Shown in pieces: positions 1 to 7,408 of a stretch of 25,148 nt of DNA. Both the position numbers and the translations under genes were made by a program. The notes beneath the pieces are model-generated. The model worked only from the letters and a program-made list of their open reading frames with translations. It made no database searches and had not been told where the DNA came from. This stretch comes from JBNJGT01 sp964473285. GTDB lineage: Archaea; Nanobdellota; Nanobdellia; Woesearchaeales; JACJVW01. Location: positions 1 through 25,148 of the forward strand of contig CAYYOI010000023.1 of NCBI GenBank assembly GCA_964473285.1. Reading direction: 5' to 3'. Position 1 is the first letter of the stretch. Each line of letters begins with the position of its first letter.

Positions 1-12
1 TGCTAACTTTCC

Positions 13-29
13 TTAGGCTGGAAGCCTAA
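13..29. terminator. Stem-loop downstream of the large surface protein gene
   Basis: A perfect 7-bp inverted repeat (TTAGGCT, loop GGA, AGCCTAA) lies about 30 bp beyond the stop codon of the leftward surface protein gene. On the plus strand it is followed by a six-T run at 36-41. On the minus strand a five-T run (46-50) lies between the stop codon and the hairpin. It could end transcription from either side. Archaea mostly terminate at T-tracts, so the hairpin itself may be incidental. Confidence 0.4.
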
Positions 30-59
30 AGCAGATTTTTTAGAAAAACTCGTTTGCGT

Positions 60-3000
60 CTAGATGATCTCGACATAGACTGCTAATTCCTGGGTTGAGG
101 GGTCAGCGTCCTCAAGCTGTGCCGGAACTCTTATCTCATAATCATATATCCCGAATCTGCCAGGTGTCTGTTTGTTGAGCTCAGTCACGAAAACCAGGTG
201 CTGGCTACCATCGTATTCATTGCTGCTACTTGTATCCCAGAGTATACCAGTCCTGAAATCTGAGCTATTGGTGCTGTTTATTACAGGGATATCCTGAATC
301 TTCTTTCCTTTTATGGTCATTGTAGTTATCTCTTTTGGCTGGCTTCCATCTGTGCTGAATAATCCAGTGATGTTTTCTGGGTGACCTGTCAGGTTAAGGG
401 CAGTGTCTGCTTCAAGGAAGTCCTGGGATGCAGGTTCTGAATCAGTATTGCGGCCAAGGCTTTGTAGGTTTGACCAGTCTATGTCGTGGTCTGAGTCTGC
501 CAGGTAGACATTTCCTGTGTCCTCTGGGATCCATACATGAGCTGTGCTGGTGCCATCTCCAAGGGTCATATTGCCTGATATATCACCATAGTATGTCTGC
601 CAGGTGCTTGTGTCAAGATTGATACTCATATTGTTGTTGGTTTCGTTGAACTCTTGGAATTCTTCTTCAGGGTCTACCAGTAGTCTTATGTTATGAGAGC
701 CAAGATCCGCAATCCAGGTGGTATTTATTGTAACTGATTCATCTGGTGATAGATTATAGATTGTCTCTTCTCCTATCAGGTCTGTTCCATCAAGGATGTG
801 GATAGTGAGGTTAGGGAATATGGTGTTTCCTTCATTTGACACTTCTCCGTAGATTGTGATATTGTCACCTTCTTTTATGTCATAGTTCTCTGGATAGAGA
901 TCGGTTGCTTTTGCGTCTGTCTCATCAGGCTGGTCCTGTGCCCAGGTGCCGTTTACAATAACGTTGCAGTATCCTGATTCCGGTTCTTGGTAGATTATTT
1001 TCTGGTTTGATGAGGTACATTCTTGTGCATCCATGACTCCCTCGCAGACAATCGTATTACATTGTGAATCTTTCACCGGAACGTGCAGGGTGATTGTCTT
1101 ATCTGGAACACTTGCTGCGATTGAACCATTGCCTGCAGCAAGGTCGATACTTCTAAGATCGAGCATGTCTGAGAAGTCATGGGTGAAAGAGACCATCGGT
1201 TCTGTTGAGTTATGGATTGTCACATTCAATATACCTTCATAATCTTTTGTGATATTCAATGGCTTGTTGTCTATTGTTATGTTTGGAACAATGTTTGAGG
1301 ATGTGTTCATCGCGCTTGTGTTTCCTATTATATCTGTTACGTGGAAAGTGTTGTTATTTGTGTTGCCTGTATTGTTTGAGAGGTCTACGCATTCTACAGT
1401 CCATTTGTATTTTCCGTGTGGTAAGGTCACGGTATGGCTGTTGTTTTCCTGTGGCGTGTAATCTGTGTAGTTGATTGCCCAGCTTCCGCTGAAATCACTC
1501 CAGATGTTGCAATAATCCGGGTAGTCTTCCTGGACTGTGTAATTCAGGGAAATTGTATTGTTCTTTGTGTAGATCTTTGTTGTTCCAGGGTCAGTGAGTT
1601 TTACAACAGGTTCTGTGGTCTCTTTTATGTAGTTGATGCTAAGATACATATGATCGATATCGATCTGTTGATTGTTCTTTGTTGAGGTCAGATGATACTG
1701 TACACTTACGTTGTTTGCTTCATCTACAGTCTCGACAAAGTCAGATATGTCACAAGAGTCGGTCCTGTATGCCCCTGTCTGTTGCACGCTTGAACATCCG
1801 GTTGAGACATAGCTTGTTCCGGTGTACCAGTCAATACCATCAAATGTAATATCTGTGGATCCGCTGTGATAGACATTCCAGACTGCTGATACAATGGTTG
1901 CTCCTGGAGGGATATCAGTCGTGAAGTTTGTCCAGGTTATGTAACGCTGTATATCACGGCCTATTGTCCTTGTTTCAGTTATGCCGTCTGTCTCGTTGAT
2001 ATCGCTGATAAGGATTGCATCACCATCATCCCAGTCACCAGTGTCTGTTGCAGTAACATCAATAGTTATTGTCTGCTTGTCAATGATAAGATTGCGTGTG
2101 TTTGTAATGTTGTAATTTCCTGCATCATCGTAACATTCCACTGCCCAGTCATATGTGCCGTCTTCCATGCTTTTGCTAAAAGAGTTCTCTCCATTAGTGG
2201 CTTCGTGTGATTGGTCCACATTTGTGTCTATTATGAGGCTGCAATTATTTATGCTGTAATCATCTACATCATAGGTGAATATCACATATCCGTCAGAATC
2301 ATTATGGCCTGTCTCTGGGCTGATGAGTGAGATCGTGGGTTTGGTTGTGTCATTGACTGTTATGAATAGTGTCTCTTGTGTGCCTGTGTAATTCTGTGAT
2401 CCACCATAGAGTGCTGTGATGTTATATGTTCCTGGATCGGTGTAGGTCTTTTCATGCGTTATCCTTGTGCTGCCTGATTCCAATAAGCTACTATCTTCAT
2501 GTAACTCAATGTTTCCTTTGTCTGGGGTTATCATTCCTGTAGTGATGTTTACCCTGGTGTCCTCATCTATGCTTGTATCAGTATCACTGCCGTTGATTGA
2601 TAAGTTGATTGTTGATTGGGCTTTCTCTACTTCGTATATCTCTGCTGTAGTGAAATTGAGGTTTGAACTGCTGTCATTTGAAAGGAACCTATAGTAATAT
2701 GATCCTGCGCCCAGGTTCGTTGCGTAGTAGTAGATATCTGATATGTTTTGCATCGGATCGGTTTGCAGGGTTCCGCTGAAGTTATGCTCTATCCAGGCAG
2801 TGTCCAGCCTGTAATTATCTGTCCAGGTAATGTTGAACCAGATGGGATCTTTTGTATAGGTCTTTGGTGAGGAGGGGCTTATTATCATATCACCATACTC
2901 TGGGGCTTTTGTGTCCGGGTCTGTAGTGAAGCTGTATTCTTCTGTCTCGTTGCTGTTTCCAGCAATATCTGAGCTGTTGATCACGTAATAGTATGCCTGC

Positions 3001-5387
3001 GATGGTGTGAGGTCACTTAAGATGATTGCATGATCCTTGACGTTGGAGTTGTCGCTTTCTGTTTGCTGATAGTTACCTGATGTTGTCCCGTATCTGACCA
3101 AGCTGTCTGCAATCTCATCTGTATGCCAGCTGATGTTATATGATGTTGAGCTGATTGAGCTGTTCTTTACATCTATTATAACAGGAGGGGTTGTATCTGT
3201 GGATTGTAGTGTTGTTGTTGTATCTGTTACAAATGAGCCTTTGTTCCCGTATTGATCAACTGTTCTGATCTCTATCTGATACTTGGTTTGTGCATTCAGG
3301 CCTGTGGCATTGTAGGATTCTCCGGTTGTGTCTGCTTTGTATGTGCCGTTTATCCATATCTCTGCATGGTCAAAGTCAGGATCAGCAGGGTTGCTCCATG
3401 ACCAGTGTATCCATGAGTCGCTGTTGCTTGTGTTGTGCAATGACGAGATCTGCGGAGGTGGAAGTGTGTCCTGGACAGTGATATAATATGTCTTTTTTGC
3501 ATCTGTGAAATTTTGTGTAGTGTTATGGCGGAGGGTGATGTTATATGTCCCCACTGTATCGAAAACTTCTGTGGCAGTGACAGTTTCTTTTCCTTTTGCA
3601 ATGGTTGTTTCATCCTTAATAATCTCAATTATTCCTTCAGCTGTTGTTGTTCCTGTGATGTTTATTGTTGCGCTGTTGTTGATTGTCATATTATCTTCTG
3701 TGCTGTTGAATGAAAGGGTTAGTTCAGGCTTAGCTTTCTCGATAGTATAAGTGTAGGTTGGGGTGCTGTTCTTGTTTGCGCTTGTGTCTTCTGCATGATA
3801 TTGCCAGCTGTAGGTTCCTGCTGCAAGTTCTGTTGTGTAGTAGTATTCGTCTGCGTTGTTTTGTACTGTATTGTTCTGGATTGTTCCTGTGAAATTATTC
3901 TCCAGCACCACAGTGCTTATTGCAAAGTCATCTGTCCATGTTGCATTGAACTGGTGAAGCTGGCCTTTCTTGTATACTTGAGAGCCTCCTGCATCTGCAT
4001 CAGACCATCTAGGTGGTGTTACATCCCTTTCAATATAATCTGCTGAAAGGAATACATGATCCACACGGGTAGTTCCTGTCTGTTTTGGCTGTTGTGCTTT
4101 ACCTGTGTCAGTTATGAGGCGGATAGAGACATCATTTAGTTCAGCTTCTGTTGTGATGTATGAGCTTAGATCGCAGGTGAAGGTCTCATAGCTTCCGATG
4201 GTTATCGTGTCTGTGCAGGCACTCACATAGGACCCACCATCCAGCACCTGGACCTCTGCAGTTGTGTCTCCCACATCAGAATTGGTCTCGCGCATGTAAC
4301 GGAAGTTTATCTGGACAGAATTGATTGATTCTACTAAAAGATCATTCAGGAAGCTCAGGTCCATGATTGCCTGGTTACCCTCACCTTCTTCCTCAATGTC
4401 ATCCATGTCAGCAAAACTTCCTCCGCTGGCATTGACCATTGATCTGCAGTCAACATCTACGTCATTGTCTCCTGTCCCGTCATCACTGAATGTACAGCTG
4501 TCAGGAACGCTTTCAGGATCGGTCTCTGCAAATACCGGATCTTGTGGTGTGAGGGTGAAACTGTATTCCTCTCCAGGGGTCAGCTCCATTACTTTTGTCC
4601 ATGAGCCGTAACAGGTCTGGGTATCGAAGATATATTCCTTGCACTTGTAGAGTTCTGTCCCTTGAGCGATGGAGGTGACGTTTGCTTTTGTGAAGTTGAC
4701 TCCTGTCGGGTCTATCGCATATGCTTTCTTTGTCCCTTTTCTTATAGATGAGGGAACATCTTCCATCTTGAGTTGTGAGGTATCAATGTCTTTTATGTTG
4801 TTGAAAACAAGCTTCTTGATGGATGTTTCATGTGGGGTCACTTCAAGCTTGTCCTTATCTTTTCTCATGGTTGCAGCTACGGTCTTACCTTTACTGTTTA
4901 GTATCTTCAGTTTTGCAGGATTATTTATGTCATGTTTTGTGCCGTCAGTGTGTATAACATTTATGCTTTCTAATGTGAGGTCTGGAGGAATCTCTGCGAT
5001 ATAGCGTGTTCCTCTCTTTACTGCTTCTATGTCATAGACATATCCTCTGCTGTCAATCAATTCGAATCTCTCGACATCGCTTGACCGGGTTTCAATCAGC
5101 CTTCTGTCAGATTCTCCGCGCTTGATTGTCTTTGTCTCTCCTGCAGCTTCTATAGTGTATTCATCAACCCATAACTGCGGGGTGAACTCTACAAGGCAGT
5201 TATCCTGGCATACCTTCTCAAGGATTGTTGCGTTGTTTATATCGCTTACAATAACAGTATAACTTCCGTTATGTTGTGTGGTGGCTATGATCTTCTCTCC
5301 CATAACAAAAGAGTCATCTGCCTGTATCCCTGCCATTGCTGGTGTTACAAGCAGCAGCAATATCCAGATCAGATTAAGGGGCCTCAT
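60..5387 (-). CDS. Giant secreted modular surface protein (Ig-like, FN3, CARDB domains), 1775 aa
   Basis: Residues 1-19 form a Sec signal peptide (basic start, Leu-rich core, cleavage after AMA). The rest is beta-rich extracellular sequence with very many N-X-S/T sequons, typical of archaeal glycosylated envelope proteins. Visible modules: a Cys-containing jelly-roll-like unit (about 296-451), an Ig-like repeat unit (about 482-640), two fibronectin type III-like domains (about 645-825, starting around PPP and TTPP), a second Ig-like unit similar to the first (about 854-1014), a second jelly-roll-like unit (about 1110-1256), a CARDB-like domain (about 1490-1590) and a C-terminal domain ending at residue 1775. 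No C-terminal transmembrane helix or sorting signal is seen, so it must be held by other envelope components or secreted. Its ATG overlaps the stop of the upstream HTH gene (ATGA), implying translational coupling. Adhesin, S-layer component or receptor are all possible; the ligand is unknown. Confidence 0.9.
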   Translation of the reverse strand: MRPLNLIWILLLLVTPAMAGIQADDSFVMGEKIIATTQHNGSYTVIVSDINNATILEKVCQDNCLVEFTPQLWVDEYTIEAAGETKTIKRGESDRRLIETRSSDVERFELIDSRGYVYDIEAVKRGTRYIAEIPPDLTLESINVIHTDGTKHDINNPAKLKILNSKGKTVAATMRKDKDKLEVTPHETSIKKLVFNNIKDIDTSQLKMEDVPSSIRKGTKKAYAIDPTGVNFTKANVTSIAQGTELYKCKEYIFDTQTCYGSWTKVMELTPGEEYSFTLTPQDPVFAETDPESVPDSCTFSDDGTGDNDVDVDCRSMVNASGGSFADMDDIEEEGEGNQAIMDLSFLNDLLVESINSVQINFRYMRETNSDVGDTTAEVQVLDGGSYVSACTDTITIGSYETFTCDLSSYITTEAELNDVSIRLITDTGKAQQPKQTGTTRVDHVFLSADYIERDVTPPRWSDADAGGSQVYKKGQLHQFNATWTDDFAISTVVLENNFTGTIQNNTVQNNADEYYYTTELAAGTYSWQYHAEDTSANKNSTPTYTYTIEKAKPELTLSFNSTEDNMTINNSATINITGTTTAEGIIEIIKDETTIAKGKETVTATEVFDTVGTYNITLRHNTTQNFTDAKKTYYITVQDTLPPPQISSLHNTSNSDSWIHWSWSNPADPDFDHAEIWINGTYKADTTGESYNATGLNAQTKYQIEIRTVDQYGNKGSFVTDTTTTLQSTDTTPPVIIDVKNSSISSTSYNISWHTDEIADSLVRYGTTSGNYQQTESDNSNVKDHAIILSDLTPSQAYYYVINSSDIAGNSNETEEYSFTTDPDTKAPEYGDMIISPSSPKTYTKDPIWFNITWTDNYRLDTAWIEHNFSGTLQTDPMQNISDIYYYATNLGAGSYYYRFLSNDSSSNLNFTTAEIYEVEKAQSTINLSINGSDTDTSIDEDTRVNITTGMITPDKGNIELHEDSSLLESGSTRITHEKTYTDPGTYNITALYGGSQNYTGTQETLFITVNDTTKPTISLISPETGHNDSDGYVIFTYDVDDYSINNCSLIIDTNVDQSHEATNGENSFSKSMEDGTYDWAVECYDDAGNYNITNTRNLIIDKQTITIDVTATDTGDWDDGDAILISDINETDGITETRTIGRDIQRYITWTNFTTDIPPGATIVSAVWNVYHSGSTDITFDGIDWYTGTSYVSTGCSSVQQTGAYRTDSCDISDFVETVDEANNVSVQYHLTSTKNNQQIDIDHMYLSINYIKETTEPVVKLTDPGTTKIYTKNNTISLNYTVQEDYPDYCNIWSDFSGSWAINYTDYTPQENNSHTVTLPHGKYKWTVECVDLSNNTGNTNNNTFHVTDIIGNTSAMNTSSNIVPNITIDNKPLNITKDYEGILNVTIHNSTEPMVSFTHDFSDMLDLRSIDLAAGNGSIAASVPDKTITLHVPVKDSQCNTIVCEGVMDAQECTSSNQKIIYQEPESGYCNVIVNGTWAQDQPDETDAKATDLYPENYDIKEGDNITIYGEVSNEGNTIFPNLTIHILDGTDLIGEETIYNLSPDESVTINTTWIADLGSHNIRLLVDPEEEFQEFNETNNNMSINLDTSTWQTYYGDISGNMTLGDGTSTAHVWIPEDTGNVYLADSDHDIDWSNLQSLGRNTDSEPASQDFLEADTALNLTGHPENITGLFSTDGSQPKEITTMTIKGKKIQDIPVINSTNSSDFRTGILWDTSSSNEYDGSQHLVFVTELNKQTPGRFGIYDYEIRVPAQLEDADPSTQELAVYVEII

Positions 5388-5803
5388 CTGGTATCACCCC
5401 TTTTCTTTTTGATCCTGGAGAGGAGCAAGGATACGTTACGCGGGTCCCTGCCTATTGCTGCAGCAATCTCCTTATTCTTTAGCCCTGATTCTCTAAGGTA
5501 CTCTACAATGGCTTCCATTGAGCTAAGGACCCGGTCTGAGAAGACGGTCAAAGGGATTAAAATCCGGGTCGCTTCAAATCTGTAGAAATCGGTTCCGAGT
5601 TTCTCGGAGGCTCGGTTGTAGAGTGTCCATACGGTACGCTGGTCACGGGAGATAAGTTCTGCAATCTTTGAGAATGATAGTTTTTCTGATTCTTTTAGGT
5701 GGAGGATTAAACTTTCGCTGAAGGATAATTTTCTGTTATGAAATATGGAGGAATCTACATAGAATTCAGAGGACAGAGTATTTTCTGGTGATGAATGCGA
5801 AAT
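5384..5803 (-). CDS. Two-repeat helix-turn-helix DNA-binding protein without a standard start codon
   Basis: The minus-strand frame is open from 5812 (after an in-frame TAG at 5813-5815) to the TGA at 5384-5386. It encodes two similar units of about 50 residues, numbered from an ATT codon at 5803: 18-67 and 82-133. Both follow F-x-(N/D)-R-x-L-S-x-x-E, then a helix with LKES or LRES, then an I-A helix, then RD-x-R and a recognition-like helix (SRDQRTVWTLYNRA; GRDPRNVSLLLSRI). This internal similarity shows the frame is coding. The only in-frame ATG is inside repeat 2 (Met 96), and no GTG or TTG is available. An AGGGAT stretch 5 nt before the ATT at 5801-5803 makes ATT the best candidate start; CTG at 5774-5776 is an alternative, as is start-codon loss. 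The stop overlaps the ATG of the 1775-aa surface protein. Likely a regulator of that operon (inference). Confidence 0.65.
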   Translation of the reverse strand: MSHSSPENTLSSEFYVDSSIFHNRKLSFSESLILHLKESEKLSFSKIAELISRDQRTVWTLYNRASEKLGTDFYRFEATRILIPLTVFSDRVLSSMEAIVEYLRESGLKNKEIAAAIGRDPRNVSLLLSRIKKKRGDTR

Positions 5804-5819
5804 TTTTAATCCCTAATTA

Positions 5820-5847
5820 CATACAATGTAAGTATTAATTTATAAAT
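5820..5847 (-). promoter_or_regulatory. Promoter and operator-like element of the HTH/surface-protein operon
   Basis: On the minus strand the TATA box at 5839-5847 (TTTATAAAT) is followed by the 16-bp element at 5820-5835 (plus strand CATACAATGTAAGTAT). This contains the inverted repeats ATAC/GTAT and TACA/TGTA. Transcription would begin near 5817, so the element lies between TATA box and start site, a usual repressor position in archaea. The same element recurs at 5883-5898. Confidence 0.55.
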
Positions 5848-5882
5848 CTTACTCTTTATTCAGAATTAAATCCTTGTTTTTG

Positions 5883-5909
5883 CATACAATGTAAGTATAT
5901 ATTTAAAAA
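5883..5909. promoter_or_regulatory. Second copy of the operator-like element with an adjoining TATA-like box
   Basis: The 16 bases at 5883-5898 are identical to 5820-5835, and an AT-rich TATA-like stretch (about 5899-5909) follows at the same distance as in the first copy. The offset is 63 bp, close to six helical turns of B-DNA. It could serve as a distal operator for cooperative binding or as a second promoter. Confidence 0.5.
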
Positions 5910-5950
5910 TGTTTTTATAATGGTATGGTCTGTGGTTGGTATTATAGATG

Positions 5951-5999
5951 TCTGGTCTGGTCTGGTCTGGTCTGGTCTGGTCTGGTCTGGTCTGGTCTG
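5951..5999. repeat. Tandem pentamer repeat (TCTGG), 9.8 perfect units
   Basis: Nine perfect TCTGG units plus TCTG occupy 49 bp without interruption; the tenth unit ends in T instead of G. The tract lies between the two operator-like elements and the TATA box of the PspC-domain gene, in non-coding DNA. It is long enough to be prone to slipped-strand length change. Because a unit is 5 bp, each gain or loss would rotate upstream sites by about half a helical turn relative to downstream sites. Confidence 0.95.
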
Positions 6000-6022
6000 T
6001 CTCAATCCTTCTGAGGCAATCA

Positions 6023-6058
6023 TTTATAAAGTTCAGAATAAATCAAGTAGTGAGGTGA
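6023..6058 (+). promoter_or_regulatory. TATA box and Shine-Dalgarno site of the PspC-domain gene
   Basis: TTTATAAA at 6023-6030 is a clear TATA box, placing the start site near 6053. GAGGTGA at 6052-6058 is a strong Shine-Dalgarno sequence 4 nt before the ATG at 6063, so the leader would be very short. Confidence 0.6.
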
Positions 6059-6062
6059 GATC

Positions 6063-6470
6063 ATGGATATTTTGGCTTTTGGTGTTTCATACTTTGTGCT
6101 TATGATACTTTTTTTTGTAGCTGTCACTTTGATAGTATGGATATGGGCGCTTATAGACATAATAGTGTCTCGTCTTGATGCAGCGGAGAAGCTGATCTGG
6201 CTATTGATTGTTCTCTATTTCCAGTTCATTGGAGCAATTGTCTATCTTGTGGTTGTGAAGGGGCTCAAGAAGCGGCTGGTGCAGAGCAAGAAGAAACTGG
6301 TGCGCCAAAATAATGTGATCGGGGGTGTTGCTGGAGGTATTGCAGCTTACCTGAATGTTGACGCTGCTGTGGTCAGGATATTGTGGGTCGTTATAACTGT
6401 GTTCACTGGATTGTTCGTTGGAGTGGTGGCGTACCTTATTGCCTGGGCAATCATACCTGAAAAGAAATAA
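6063..6470 (+). CDS. Membrane protein with PLDc_N-like and PspC domains, 135 aa
   Basis: The N-terminal half (about 1-65) has two hydrophobic helices with the WIWALIDI and YFQFIGAIVYLVV pattern of the phospholipase-D N-terminal membrane domain (PLDc_N), which is also found in small proteins without any phospholipase. The C-terminal half (about 77-133) is a PspC domain: a basic stretch, NNVIGGVAGGIAAYLNVDAAVVRILWV, a long hydrophobic helix and a final AWAIIPEKK. PspC proteins take part in membrane-stress responses in bacteria; the archaeal role is not established. The fusion of these two membrane modules is compact. The start is fixed by an adjacent Shine-Dalgarno site. It is followed 63 bp later by a DUF378 gene on the same strand. 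Confidence 0.85.
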   Translation: MDILAFGVSYFVLMILFFVAVTLIVWIWALIDIIVSRLDAAEKLIWLLIVLYFQFIGAIVYLVVVKGLKKRLVQSKKKLVRQNNVIGGVAGGIAAYLNVDAAVVRILWVVITVFTGLFVGVVAYLIAWAIIPEKK

Positions 6471-6533
6471 ACCTCGTTTTATAATAGTTAGTTTTTTATA
6501 GTTGTTTTACTTCTATACATAAGGGGTGGTAGT

Positions 6534-6722
6534 ATGGATAATGCCATGGACTGGATCGCTTTGGTCCTTGTGATTGTCGGAGGTCTTAACTGGGGCCTTG
6601 TAGGTCTTTTCCAGTTTAATCTGGTGGATTTCTTGTTTGGTAGTATTGCATTGCTAGAACGAGTTATCTATGTTTTGGTGGGTGTTGCTGCATTGTACAT
6701 GGTCTACTATGCAACACGCTGA
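6534..6722 (+). CDS. DUF378 family small membrane protein, 62 aa
   Basis: The protein has two hydrophobic helices. The first carries the family signature VGGLNWGLVGLF and the second ends VGVAALYMVYYATR, matching the DUF378 pattern and its usual length of 60-75 residues. Function is unknown; the family is small integral membrane proteins. GGGGTGGT just upstream is a strong Shine-Dalgarno site. TATA-like stretches at 6479-6500 could drive it separately from the PspC gene, or the two may be co-transcribed. Only 5 bp separate its end from the converging maf gene. Confidence 0.85.
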   Translation: MDNAMDWIALVLVIVGGLNWGLVGLFQFNLVDFLFGSIALLERVIYVLVGVAALYMVYYATR

Positions 6723-6731
6723 TTTTTTTAA
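6723..6731 (+). terminator. T-tract between converging genes
   Basis: A run of seven T residues directly follows the DUF378 stop codon and runs into the 3' end of the converging maf gene. Such oligo-T runs are the usual archaeal termination signal. Confidence 0.4.
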
Positions 6732-7303
6732 TCTTTTAACCAGAATGATGGTATGTTGATTCCAATCTGTTGGAACATGGATGCGAGTCTAAATGTAGGG
6801 AGACCCATGACATTATGGTAGCAGCCGTTTATCTTCTCAATGAATATTGCGCCTTTGCCCTGGATTGCAAATGCTCCTGCCTTGTCCAGAGGTTCTCCTG
6901 TCCGGACATATGCTTTGATGGTTGATTTGTCTATCTTTCCCATCTTTACACGGGTCATCTCGGAATCGGTCAGGGTTATATCCTGGTTGATAAGGGCTAT
7001 GCCTGAGTATATTCGGATATTTTTTCCTGAGATCTCCTGGAGCATTTGTTCTGCTTCTTTTGATGACTTTGGCTTGCCGATGATGCGGTCGGTAACTACA
7101 ACGGTGTCAACACCTACAATTATGCCTTTATTCTTTCTTGCCACATCCTTTGCCTTATTGTGTGCAAGCCGCATGACAAGACGTGGTGGTGAAAGTTTCA
7201 GATGCATCTCTTCTTCATAATCAGAAGGTATTGCAGTATATGATATGCCTAGCTTGTCCAGAATCTCTTTTCTCCTGGGTGATGATGATGCAAGGATTAT
7301 CAT
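6728..7303 (-). CDS. maf: Maf/YhdE-like nucleoside triphosphate pyrophosphatase
   Basis: At 191 residues this has the normal length for the Maf family, which hydrolyses non-canonical or pyrimidine nucleoside triphosphates to monophosphates and pyrophosphate in the cytoplasm. Conserved motifs are intact and in order: the phosphate-binding SSSPRR (6-11), GVDTVV with D66, GKP (76-78), the GEPLDKAGAFAIQGKGA segment and GCYHNVMGLP. The EPLDKAG-IQG form resembles the YhdE branch (dTTP/UTP), so that substrate range is likely but not proven. A TATA box on the minus strand at about 7323-7332 lies 25 nt before the ATG, indicating a leaderless transcript. It converges on the DUF378 gene. Confidence 0.93.
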   Translation of the reverse strand: MIILASSSPRRKEILDKLGISYTAIPSDYEEEMHLKLSPPRLVMRLAHNKAKDVARKNKGIIVGVDTVVVTDRIIGKPKSSKEAEQMLQEISGKNIRIYSGIALINQDITLTDSEMTRVKMGKIDKSTIKAYVRTGEPLDKAGAFAIQGKGAIFIEKINGCYHNVMGLPTFRLASMFQQIGINIPSFWLKD

Positions 7304-7408
7304 GTGAATTTGAAATTAGTACCTCTTTAAAACAGTATTGAAAATGCTAGAACTGGCTGAATGTCATGTATAGAAAGATAGTTAAATCATTTTGTATATG
7401 TTGTTCTT
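7304..7408. promoter_or_regulatory. Divergent promoter region for maf and the deaminase gene
   Basis: This 105-bp spacer holds a minus-strand TATA box (GTTTTAAAG, about 7323-7332) 25 nt from the maf ATG. A plus-strand TTAAAT-type box (about 7381-7388) lies 25 nt from the deaminase ATG. Neither gene has a clear Shine-Dalgarno site, so both mRNAs are probably leaderless. Confidence 0.5.

Noticed and set aside
428..5004. Many plus-strand and one minus-strand open frames of 60-110 codons inside the giant surface protein gene
   Set aside because: They are shadows of the long Thr/Asn-rich coding frame, with low-complexity Cys/Val/Leu-rich products and no starts with promoter or ribosome sites.
5271..5585. 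Plus-strand frame of 104 codons across the HTH/surface gene junction
   Set aside because: It lies antisense to the two-repeat HTH protein, whose internal repeat proves the minus frame is the coding one.
5920..6105. Plus-strand reading frame of 61 codons running through the TCTGG tract
   Set aside because: Its sequence is mostly the translated pentamer repeat, it overlaps the start of the PspC gene in another frame, and it has no homology signal or ribosome site.
6840..7220. Plus-strand frame of 126 codons opposite maf
   Set aside because: The minus strand encodes a full-length Maf protein with all motifs; the opposite frame is a shadow.
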